Program-made: the position numbers and the translations under genes
Assembly: GCA_000226015.1 (NCBI GenBank)
Contig: JH156160.1
Span: forward strand, 197,191 to 261,190
From: Mnemiopsis leidyi
Taxonomy: Eukaryota; Ctenophora; Tentaculata; Lobata; Bolinopsidae
DNA length: 64,000 nt
Reading direction: 5' to 3'
Part shown: piece by piece, positions 25,059 to 34,766 of the stretch
Layout of the letters: each line of letters opens with the position of its first letter
Position numbering within the stretch: position 1 is the stretch's first letter
The notes under the pieces: model-generated
The model's input: only the letters and a program-made list of their open reading frames with translations
The model's database searches: none
Told to the model about the DNA's origin: nothing

Positions 25059-28000
25059 TGATATTATCGTATACTCTATCCTTTCGGGTCTAGACATTGG
25101 TTTTAATAAAAGATTGACAAAGTAATATTGCAAGAGGCTCTAACTAAGAGTCAGTAAGCTAAAACTGCGAAACAATGACCACCGTGTAACTATTAACACG
25201 CGCGAGAACGGACCATAAAGAAGCACACAACTAATGTTTGAAATATTTTGAGACTGTCATTTATTCGGCAATAATAAGCGACTAATTATCTGTCTAAAGC
25301 GCTCTTTTAGATATTTGATATTTGAATATTTAATTCTGTATCTTTAAGTAATAAGTTCCAAGTTCTATCCTTCGTTGATGTGATTCGAAAATATTTTTTC
25401 CCGTCAAATGCCTTTTTGCGCCGAAGGCGCAAAAAGGCATTACTAAGGGTTAACGATCGAGGGGGTGGTTGGAGAATGTGTAATGTGTATACTAGGTTTA
25501 TGTCGTGTGTACGTTCGTGCGTTACGCTCGTGCGCGCGCTCCTTTATCAAACTTAATCATGTATACGAATACAATAATAGCTGTGTTACCAGACTTAACT
25601 GCCTCCGGCCGACGAATGTAGTTCACATTATGCAATGTTTACATGATTGCCTCAATTATTTGTTCTAATCATGCAACAATCGCAACAAGATGTACCATCA
25701 TTCAAGAGTACGATCAAAATTCTTTTAAACTGAAGTTTTATTGAGTAATTTGTCTTGAATGAAAGATTACCTTGATTGAAAGATGAATGTAACACGATTT
25801 TAAACGTTCAGCCGGACAATTTTAATTAACGACTTATCCACACCATTTGTAAAAACACATGAACGTTGTACGAATAAAGGTCGCATATACAATACAATAA
25901 TGGCGACGTTATGCAAATATTTGAAACAAACAATGAAAGAAACGCGCTTTTGTGTTCAAACTTTGCGCGTGCCGGTGCAGCGTGCAGTTTTCAAATCTTG
26001 CATCGAACGGCTGCATTTATTCGCGCGTTTTACGCGTGCAGAACGATGAAATTGACCGAAATGACGTCTGGTTAGTGGTTTGCGAAATGCGAGTTGCCTG
26101 TTGCGTATTTTTATTCCTCATTTCGACTTCCGTGAATTGTATTAACAATAAGCGATGGCATGACACGGGAAATTCAGCGGTCGCCTGACACAATGAAAGC
26201 GGCCGCAAGTCTTGTTTAATAAGGAAAGGAGAGTAGTCTCTTCAGTAGTGTTTATACGAAGAACTCGAATCTGTGATACTGTCCCTCCTATAGTTAAGAC
26301 ACGTGTTGTTTAGTTATCCTCTGTAGTGTCAGAGTGCGTGATTCAGAGTAAATCACAATCCTGGAACATATATACCCTATTGTTTTTTACAATTACCAGT
26401 TACATGTTAACTCGTAGCTTGTTATGGATAACAGTCCTGCCTCCGACGCAACCCAGTATGCATTACAATGTTATAATACAATAGAGCTGTTCTGGCATTA
26501 TTCGTTATGTATAAATTCGAGTCTCCGTTGCTTTATCCTGCCTTAATAATGTGCTAGCATCAGGTCAGGTCTGGTAGAAAATAACCATGATAATAGCGCC
26601 CTTAAGGATGTCGACAAGATGTGTAGGTTATGCAGTATCAAACCGTCGTCTAACCTTTGTTGGGCACTGTAACTCCCTGATTCATATACATAGTATCATC
26701 GATCCAATCCCCGGGGAATTTCAATTATCTTGTGGTCTGTTTGTTGTGCAATCTTCGCGTCTTAGTCAGTTGTGAATTAACGCTCGCATAGGCTCGTGCA
26801 GTAGTTTACTTGATTAGCATAATAACGGATTAGAATTATCAGTCTGCTTTTCATCTATTCTCCATCTTTAATTTTCGTTCTCACTATTAGGCTTTCAAAT
26901 TAGCCTCGTTTATATGAGCATTTTATCTGAATATTTGTATTAATATTTGTATGCATATTTTCTACGTCCATGAATATGGACTATGGATGGGCTTCTAGGA
27001 TGGCTATCGGAATTCTAGTGACTCATATCTTGGACGATTTTAGTTCGTTACGAAATTTCTCGCCCAGACTGAATCATTCTGTCCATACCTTCGTAGCGAA
27101 AGGCTGAATTATTAGCGTAGGTTGAATTAGTAGCGTAGGGTAAATTAGTAGTGTAGGTTGAATTAGTAGCGTAGGTTGAATTTTGATAACACAATGTTTG
27201 ATTCAAAATGAACAAATTTTGTCTATGACTTTTGATTGATACACTGAAAGCAATCTAGTTTAAGTATAAAGCTTCATATATTTCATCGCATGTTATCTCT
27301 TTCTAACATTTCGCCAAAAATCTCTTTACCTCACTTTTAAAGTTTTTCTTGTTCTTGGCCAAAAATTACATTTTATAAAACTGTAATTCGTTTATTAATA
27401 TACCCATTACTGTTCTTTATCCTTGAATAATCGACCATCGTCTAACGTGAACATTGAAATACAGTAAAGTGATTTCCGCATGAGCATCAAATTAATGGCC
27501 CATCTTGATAGTCGTGGAAGATTCATAAACTGACATTAATGACCACAGAAGCGTTATTCCGTCTCTTGCCACTTTCACTTGAAGCACTTTCCAAGACGCA
27601 CGTCATACTCGTTGTAGCCGCAGTATCCCCCTGAACGAGAGCTTGTGAGGCTATTGTCCTTGTAAGCTTGGCAGTGTTGTAGCTCAGTACATTACTTGGA
27701 TCAGAGTTCACAAACACAGCGCATGTAAACCATTGGGAAGTCCTTAGTCATTAAACGTCGGTGCACTGTACCTTTATATACAAATACCTGACATTGCTTT
27801 GTGTGCGGAGCGGCTAGGATACCTGGCTTTTAATCCTTCTTAACTCTTAAGTCTTACAATACGTGGTTCTCAAGCTTTGAAGGTCAGTCTGTTGCTTTGT
27901 ATTGTTACTTTTTAGTGCACAACACCCACATTGTAAGATGTCTTCAAAAGTTTTCTGCTAAAATCCACTCTGCAATGTGCTATCACGTGATGTGCTATCA

Positions 28001-28222
28001 CGTGATAGCACAGTGCTATTATGTTAAAGTCGTTTTTAAAACAGAACTGCCGCTTGACATTGTATTGCAACTAATTACGGCATTGGATTAGTATATTGTA
28101 AGGAGTAAGGACGTAGAATCAGAACTGAACAGAAACAATTGCGTATATTTGGTAAGTGATATTATTTACCGCGCGATGCTATTATACCGGTTGAGTAAAA
28201 CGTGGTATTTGCACATTGTTGT
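25059..28222. other. gene-poor stretch downstream of PAR6
   Basis: No frame has domain similarity. 25900-26200 is relatively CpG-rich. A four-copy 18-bp tandem (GCGTAGGTTGAATTAGTA) spans 27114-27182. At 27975-28015, GTGCTATCACGTGAT occurs twice and ends in the palindrome GCTATCACGTGATAGC. A missing PAR6 3' exon could lie here but I could not find one. Confidence 0.5.
25407..25441. repeat. perfect 16-bp hairpin with GAA loop
   Basis: 25407-25422 pairs perfectly with 25426-25441 around the three-base loop GAA. The stem tip is GCGCC-GAA-GGCGC. It is too symmetrical for chance in AT-rich DNA and has the same centre as other palindromes here. Confidence 0.8.
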
Positions 28223-28365
28223 CGTATTACATCACCCTTTTTCGTATTACATCACACTTATGGCCGTATTACATCACCCTTTTTCGTATTACATCACCCT
28301 TTTTCGTATTACATCACCGTATTACATCACCTTTTTCGTATTACATCACCGCGTATTACCTCACA
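28223..28365. repeat. minisatellite, unit CGTATTACATCACCCTTTT
   Basis: Seven to eight head-to-tail units of about 19-20 bp, some lacking the CCCTTTT part, so units alternate in length. There are no spacers of unique sequence, so it is not a CRISPR. The two overlapping open frames across it are repeat products. Confidence 0.85.
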
Positions 28366-28372
28366 CTTTCTG

Positions 28373-28585
28373 CAAATTAGTGATACGAGAGAACGTCCTT
28401 TTTTCTGTTATTACTAGCAACTACCCGCACTGCCTGCTAATTTTACTTCCTAGATAATATCGTTACATGACTCTGAGGCCTGCTCCAAATTAGTGATACG
28501 AGAGAACGTCCTTTGTCTTGTTATCATTAGCAGCTGCCCGCACTATCTGCAATTTTTACTTGGTAAATAATATCGTTACATAACT
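28373..28585. repeat. tandem duplication of about 113 bp beside the cloverleaf palindrome
   Basis: 28373-28470 and 28486-28585 share CAAATTAGTGATACGAGAG, AACGTCCTTT, the CCCGCACTRYCTGC block and ATAATATCGTTACAT. The second copy runs directly into the left shoulder of the cloverleaf palindrome at 28564. Confidence 0.8.
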
Positions 28586-28760
28586 TATAAGTGCAAAGTA
28601 ACAATATGTTTTCAACTCGGGCTCCGCCCTCGTTAAAAACATATCATTATTCAACTCAGCCTTCGGCTTCGATGAATAATGAGATTTACGCCACTCGCTA
28701 CGCTCGAGGCGTAAATCATGTTACTTCACACTTACTCGTTATGTAACTTCATATTATTTA
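28564..28760. repeat. nested palindrome with cloverleaf (four-arm) folding
   Basis: The outer stem pairs 28575-28602 with 28720-28747 (23 of 28 positions) and extends with 28564-28573 against 28751-28760. Inside it, almost without spacers, sit three hairpins. Arm 1 pairs 28604-28612 with 28636-28644, arm 2 pairs 28645-28653 with 28673-28681, and arm 3 pairs 28683-28692 with 28708-28717; all three basal stems are perfect. Arms 1 and 2 repeat the same inner plan: an unpaired ACTC opposite TCG(A/T), then a short inner stem closed by a three-base loop (GGGC-TCC-GCCC; AGCC-TTC-GGCT). Arm 3 keeps ACTC / TCGA with a shorter tip. No tRNA boxes and no reading frame are present. Function is unknown. 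Confidence 0.85.
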
Positions 28761-29610
28761 GGGTATTTAGATTTAGAATCTTAAAGAATAAATAGTAACT
28801 TCCTTCATGATGGTCTACATATTCATAGTTATTGGAGGTGATTATGCCGTATACTGCACTACATTCAAGATGGTTGAGTACTAAGAGTTAAAACATGCCT
28901 ACTTGATTCAAGTATTTCGCACCATTTGAGGGGGGGGGGGGTAATGGGTGTTTACTATTTAATTAAACTAAAAGTTCTGAATCCTAGATATCACTTGAAA
29001 CTTAGCCTGATCAGTGTGAGTGCTTCCTGTTTGTTTTACGCAGATAACTCAATTGTTGAACTTGTTCAGCGCATCTGAAGTGAGTGTTCTGGTATATAAA
29101 TTGTTGCATTGTTACATTCTCTAAGCATTCTAATTGTGGGTTGGCGGCGTTAAATGTTATAGTTCTCAGTCCGATTCGAACACGGCAATCTACACGTAAA
29201 TTGTGTGAACAATGCATTGTGCGATATCGCGACATGCCCGCCACTTGCACAGTGTGCTTCCCTCCCGAAAAACAGTTGGTACCAACTAAAGTATGCGATA
29301 AAACTAGGTGTATATTTTGTTAAACATGCGATATGTCTGGTAATAAACCGCATCTTAGTGCTCCCTTTTCTTGATTAATGTAGCATTGTAGCAACTTTAG
29401 TTGAAGTAAAAGTCTTGATCATTTCATCGAATTATATTTATTCATGAACATGTTGCTAGTTTTACCAAGTTTGTTTTCGTTTTACATCAAATGGCCCTTT
29501 TAAAATATTATCGCCTTTACATTTATTTTCCCTGTTAAGTGTTAATGGTTGGTTTTTATACAATTAACTTCCCGCCAGTTAGAAAGAATGGACTTTTCTT
29601 TCCCCTGAAG
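28761..29610. other. upstream region of the orphan GPCR
   Basis: No gene is recognised. A run of twelve G's lies near 28930. Small opposite-strand frames at 29011-29353 lack any domain. The last 20 bases of this interval (CTTTCCCCTGAAG) resemble a 3' splice site. Confidence 0.5.
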
Positions 29611-29629
29611 GAGTTCTCCAAGAACTGAG

Positions 29630-30667
29630 ATGTACAATTCGCATGTAACGTGGGATTTGTCCGTGTTTCCGACTAAAGGCAGGGCCGCTGATATCTGTTT
29701 AGGAATCATCCTCCTTTTTGTATCTGTTGTGGGTTTTGTCGGGAACATCCTAGCTCTTCTCCACTTTCGCTCTCAACAGACAAAACGAGACGCAGATGTG
29801 ATCAACTCTCTGTACATAGCGGTCTGCATTGTCGATATCTCAATCTGCTCTACAACTTTCAAAGTCATTTTCTGTCTCTTCAACAATCGACATCCTGGTC
29901 TTTTCAACTATTTGTCGTTCTGTACGTTTTGGACCGTTTTGTTTAACTTTCTACAGAAGATTTCCATGTTTTTAGTGATGTTGTTGTCAGTGTCTCGAGC
30001 TATTAAGGTGATATTTAACACTTATGAAATACGGATGGTGGGCATTGTAGGTTCATTTATCTTGTACTCTGTGATAATCACTGCCCTCGACTTAGCATTG
30101 TTCATCCTAGCCCATCCACAGTTTTCCTACTTCTATTCTGCTGACGCGGTCTACTGTTACGAATATGTTTCTTCCGGTTATAACACTGGATTTAGAGCAG
30201 TTCATTTTGTTGTCATGGTGATGAACAACATTAAAATCAATATGCAAGTTGGTGTGCCACCTCTCATCATATTTGCTTCATTTTTGGTTTGCATTTTTAA
30301 GCTGAGGAACCTGGTGTCCGTTACGAGACAACGACGATTTTCCACTAAACGTTACACAAATGCTCTTATGACAACGACTCTATTCGCTTCTATCTTTCTT
30401 CTATGTAACCTTCCCTTCTTCACGATCAAAGTTTTGGAGACATTATCGACGTTCCATTACAAGACCTACCCTGGACCGATATTTGATGGTCAATTTATGT
30501 ACTGGTATAGTTATATCATGGGCAAAGTTCATTGCACTACGTTGAATTCGTGTTTGAACCCCGTTTTGTATTATTGGAGAATCTCTGCTTTTAAGCATAA
30601 CGTCGACGTGTCTTTGAAAAGAAGTTTTTCAAGAATTTCCTCTACTGATAAATCAGGTTGGCATTGA
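29630..30667 (+). CDS. class A (rhodopsin-like) G-protein-coupled receptor, orphan
   Basis: A single-exon frame of 345 residues with seven hydrophobic helices: about 20-46 (with GNILALLHF), 58-84, 92-125, 135-158, 205-228, 245-270 and 295-318. Helix 7 carries NSCLNPVLYYW, the NPxxY signature. A Cys before helix 3 (SFCTFW) and a Cys in the second outer loop (VYCYEY) can form the usual disulphide. The DRY site at the end of helix 3 reads SRA, keeping only the Arg. There is no long N-terminal domain. The ligand cannot be told from sequence; lineage-specific peptide or amine-like receptors of early animals look like this. A splice-acceptor-like CCCTGAAG lies 19 bases before the ATG, so a leader exon or spliced leader could be added. 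Good confidence in the class, none in the ligand. Confidence 0.88.
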   Translation: MYNSHVTWDLSVFPTKGRAADICLGIILLFVSVVGFVGNILALLHFRSQQTKRDADVINSLYIAVCIVDISICSTTFKVIFCLFNNRHPGLFNYLSFCTFWTVLFNFLQKISMFLVMLLSVSRAIKVIFNTYEIRMVGIVGSFILYSVIITALDLALFILAHPQFSYFYSADAVYCYEYVSSGYNTGFRAVHFVVMVMNNIKINMQVGVPPLIIFASFLVCIFKLRNLVSVTRQRRFSTKRYTNALMTTTLFASIFLLCNLPFFTIKVLETLSTFHYKTYPGPIFDGQFMYWYSYIMGKVHCTTLNSCLNPVLYYWRISAFKHNVDVSLKRSFSRISSTDKSGWH

Positions 30668-30710
30668 TTCAAAACGCAGTTGACTGTTTAAGTTTACTGT
30701 CAGTATAGAC

Positions 30711-30845
30711 GTCAGAATTCTTGGGGAGGAGTCGGAATTGATTTCTATCACGTGACAGCGTTTCTCGAGATTGATTGGTCGTATCTGACTTCTCATTAAT
30801 CAATTACTATCACCTGATGGGAAAGGATTCCCAAAGAATTCTGAC
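30711..30845. repeat. 135-bp inverted-repeat element
   Basis: GTCAGAATTCTTGGGG at the left faces CCCAAAGAATTCTGAC at the right (one mismatch). The inside holds two similar copies of ATTxCTATCACSTGA. It looks like a small MITE just after the GPCR gene; no target duplication is evident. Confidence 0.6.
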
Positions 30846-32185
30846 ATCCATTAAAATCTAAACTTAATTGGGAAAACCAAAAATGTTTAGGTATTGATTA
30901 TTTGTATTGACGCGGAAGAGTTGCACTTTTCATATTTTAAAAAGACGATATCACCAAAAACGCTGCAGCCCACCCTTGCTTTTACATAACAGCCCATCAC
31001 GTTTTTACTCATTTCTAATCACTCATGCCAACACTTCCTCTTAGCTTGTAGGATCCTCTACTTGTCGCTTACTCTAACTTAATCTATATTCCACCGGCAG
31101 GTCTACTTGACGCTGACTCTAACTTTAACTCTATTTCACCGGCAGGTCGACAAAAAAGAGAAGACGGGGGTGGGGAAGTAGCCCATGTGCGGTCGGGAAG
31201 TACTCCAGCTACTTCATCCAAACACACAGCACAGTACTGAGTATTGGTGGTCAAACAACTGTTGTTAGTGCTAACAACAGTTGTTAGTGCTAACAACTTT
31301 GGCAGCTTCAACAATGTTATAGTTTCTGGAGTATGTCTCTGTGATGACTGATCAGCGTCAGTCATGCGATGAACAACCGTCAATTGCATGTGTAGATTTT
31401 TCTTGTAGCGTTGTGAGATGTGAATTGTAACTTGTAAACTTTTAAGCAGATAATAAGGACGTATCGAGTTAAACATGCCTGTTTAATTGTTATTTGATGT
31501 CTGATTTCTAGGCGACCCTAATAAATTTTCCTTATCCCCGCTTCAGATATTTTAGTTCAGCTTACCTCAGATCAGATGGATGTTAACAAATTTACAATTT
31601 TCACTGAATCTTATATGTTTAAACCGAAGAAAGTTTTGTCATTGTAAAGATATCATTAGTTTCAGATAGAATGCATCACCTCGCTTGCGATAGATGGTAA
31701 AAATATGACTCGTTACCGGTTCTTTTTACTTTGATAGTTGATAAGGGTTCTAATTGTTTTTATCTGGATATGTGTATCTTGAGTTTGATTTATTGGCAAA
31801 TTTCAAAATTTTATCCTAAGACCGGAAGCGCAACTCATCTTGTGGGGTCAGATATTTTCTGGTAAACGTTTTTTAAAAGATAATGCCAATTTAAGGAGAT
31901 CATGAATCCACGTTATTTTTAGACTTCACATGACAGATGTATATCAATATGTACTTGACAAAATTTTATTATTAGATTTTTGTTGTTTATAATTATGTCT
32001 TAACGCTGCAAAAACTGGAATTATCGTTTTATATTATATTAGATTTCAGAGATTATTCAGAATTTAGAACATATAGTTATCAATGAATCAGTTGTAATAA
32101 AAGTTTTTGATTACAATTTCAAGTTTGAAATTTTCGGAATGTTATAACAATACACATGTATTCTTTTTTTCCTGTTTTCCGATCG
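30846..32185. other. no gene recognised
   Basis: TCACCGGCAGGTC-containing blocks are duplicated at 31050-31150. At 31258-31300, GTTGTTAGTGCTAACAAC occurs twice and is itself nearly palindromic. The 130-residue minus-strand frame at 31084-31476 is made partly of these repeats and has no domain. Confidence 0.5.
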
Positions 32186-32186
32186 A

Positions 32187-33545
32187 AGCTAAGATCGAAA
32201 GAGCCACGCAGCGCCCGGTAAGTAATACTAATACTTATAGTTATATAACGGTTTGCTTAATAAGTACAACAGCGCCCACCGATCACCCTCCATCACATGT
32301 TATTACCTCTATACTATTTGCTTCAAATAAGGGTCGGACAAAGTCAGGCAACGGTTTGCTTGACGCGAGATTATAATTATATCCGCATGGAGTTTAGTTG
32401 TCGCAGAGGTATCCTCTTAGCTCTTACCCGACTATCGCAGCTCAAATGTCAAAGTCAAACTCAAAGCTGAACCGTTTAATTTCGTTAGAACGGTTGCCTG
32501 GGGACCTCAGTCTTTGTTGTTTAATTTCGGAGGGAGACGTAGAGAGACTGAGAGCCGCGCGGCCCGGTAATAGAACGGTAGACTGATATAACGGTGGACG
32601 GATGTAATTATAGTCTCGATCATCCGCGTCAAGAGTCTATAGTCGACGGTATACTTACTTGTCTCACGTTGTGACATGACGCCGCATGCGCAGGGCTATA
32701 AGCAACGCCCTCAAGCCCTATAAGGCTCGCGTTGTACAGCAGCGTTGCTACACGTTGCATAGCCCTGCTATGCTGCCGCGAAGCGGCAGCCTCCGGCGCG
32801 CGCGAAGGGTCACAACGTGAGACAACAGCAGCGCGCACCCTCCCTGCTCCCGTCATATTATTTTCCTTTATTCGCTTCGAATGAGGGTCAGACAAGGCTC
32901 GACTCGCGCCCTAATTTCAAGGGACGCACACAGGTGTAACTGTAAGCTTTTGTGTTTTAGTTGACGAAATTAATATATCCATTAAATTATCCGTCTAACG
33001 AGTCGGGTGTCACCGCGACAAGCTATATGTTGTGTCCCGGCGCGCGCGCGTCCGGATCGTAATTAATTGCACTTTAAGCTCACATTGTAGGTTGATAACC
33101 TACTGTCGCGGGGCCATCACGCGCTATTGCGCATTTCTGGCCTGGTGAAGAAATTTTAGACGCACATCGCGTCGCCCCACGCCCGTTAAAGCTTACACGT
33201 GTTAGTGTTAGCAACGCGCGGCTTGACGAGATGATATCCGTCTAATATAACGTTAGCGTTTTAACGAAGAGAGCAGCAAGCTGTGAGCCTGGAGTCACGG
33301 GCGAGTCGGGTAACACCTCGACGTAACACCTCAACGCGCGGCGTAAACACCTGGTTAGACGAAGCAAAGATTTACGAAGTCAATCCAGAAATCTTTGATT
33401 TACAGAGCAAGCAAATAAACGCGCGCGTATGACCATGGTGAGATGCGTAGCTACGCCTTTACCGGGCGTTGCGCGGCTCTCCCTACGTTTCCCTCCATTC
33501 AAAGCAACAGTTAGCCTATCAGCCTGAGGTCCCGAGCCGACTACG
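32187..33545. mobile_element. large GC-rich repeat with long inverted ends (family C, fullest copy)
   Basis: The arm at 32500-32571 and the reverse of the arm at 33460-33537 match through GGACCTCAG, GGAGGGARACGTAG, GAGAGCCGCGC and GCCCGGTAA. This gives a roughly 1.04-kb unit with about 75-bp inverted ends. A further arm fragment (GAGCCACGCAGCGCCCGGTAA) precedes it at about 32200-32222. The interior is CpG-rich and has CTCATTCGAAGCGAATAAA in reverse near 32880 and GGCCATCACGCGCTATTGCG at 33112-33131. There is no transposase frame. Related pieces occur at 12472-13310, 17355-17435, 50560-50660 and 51290-51360. It is best read as a non-autonomous DNA transposon; the superfamily is unresolved. Confidence 0.65.
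32772..32790. repeat. perfect 8-bp hairpin with GAA loop
   Basis: GCTGCCGC-GAA-GCGGCAGC lies inside the family C repeat. The tip GCGAAGC is the sequence known as an exceptionally stable DNA mini-hairpin. Confidence 0.7.
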
Positions 33546-34472
33546 CCTTAGCTAGTCAACGATATTAAATTCTAAACATGTGACGTGTGATGAGCGCGCG
33601 GATTATTTGTACGCTTTTCATTTCGCAGATCTCGTATACGCGCTCAAAATCGAGCGCTAAATAAAACTTTTATAATTATACGATACTGTGGTGGACCATT
33701 ATCACCTAATGAAATGGTTTTGTGTGGGTGTGCGTCTCAAATTGTTATCAAATTATTTTACCTTTAGTTTTACAAGTGTTTTGTTCAGTGAGGATCATGT
33801 TTTGGCTTGGACCCCAGGGTCTAAGGGTTCACCTTAAGTCCTGGGAACTTAGGTACTAATATACTGATAAGTCCCCGTTCTTTTTAGATAGGTAAAACAT
33901 ATAAAGGAAATATACAGCTGATTTTACTCATTTGTTTGAGAAGTCCGTTGTAATTGTAATTAGAACATTTTGCATCACAATATAATTTCAGACTAAATAA
34001 TTTATCAATATAAGAAGCTGCTCATGTGATGCAGGGTGCATCCAGTAAGAAATACATTCTTTTGATGGGGCACCCAACTAAAGCCAAATTTATAGAATAT
34101 AACTGGTAATCATATTAAAACCAATTCAACTCAATGAATAATTGTTGTTGTTGTTGTTGTTGTTGATGAGAATGGGTTTATGTTGGCAAGCTCGTACTCA
34201 ATGCTGTGAAACGTAATGTTCGGATAGTGAGGACCACTTTGTATAGGTTTAAACAAGGAACCCATTTAGGTTTTCAAATTGACATCCAGGAAGGCCTTAT
34301 AGATTTTATCTAGATTCTATACTCAATTGTTATGTATTCCTCAATGGTATCAGTTTCTTAACTTTCTCCTAATGACCTAGAATTCCCAGTATTGATGATG
34401 GGTTGGTGTAGTACCAAGATGCCAATACTAAAGCAATGGGCCAAGGACATTTGCCAGATTCAGCCTTCTATC
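33546..34472. other. repeat-bearing stretch with no gene
   Basis: GATGCAGRGTGCATCCAGTA and the 50 bases that follow it (34030-34101) recur almost exactly at 37455-37527. A GTT microsatellite lies at 34144-34166. Confidence 0.6.
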
Positions 34473-34758
34473 CAGCGGCGTAACGATGCCCTGGCCACTC
34501 CGGCTACGCCGGGGGGCGCCATCATTAGGGGCACCAAATCGTCACAAAAATATGGGAAAATTTTTCAATATTAACTGCGCAAGATTAACTGCGCAAAATC
34601 ACGTGTTTGGTTTAATAACTTCACTATTTATTTACATTTTTCGGCCGTTTTTTCACAAATTGCTCCCAGTAAGCCCTTATACCAGGGGCGCCACTTAGGG
34701 GCGCATTTTCATCGCCGAGGGGCGCCATAATGGTTAGACCTGCAACGTTACGCCACTG
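34473..34758 (+). mobile_element. hAT-type MITE, copy 2, with perfect target duplication (family A)
   Basis: The 286-bp element has ends CAGCGGCGTAAC and GTTACGCCACTG. It is flanked on both sides by CTTCTATC (34465-34472 and 34759-34766), a perfect 8-bp duplication. With copy 1 at 17853-18129 this fixes the boundaries and the hAT assignment. The intact duplication suggests a fairly recent insertion. The interior is non-coding. Confidence 0.9.
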
Positions 34759-34766
34759 CTTCTATC

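Noticed and set aside
28223-28365. CRISPR-like regular repeats
   Set aside because: Units are contiguous with no unique spacers, the genome is animal, and the unit length is uneven.
31084-31476. 130-residue minus-strand frame
   Set aside because: It overlaps local duplicated blocks and has no domain, signal or splice support.
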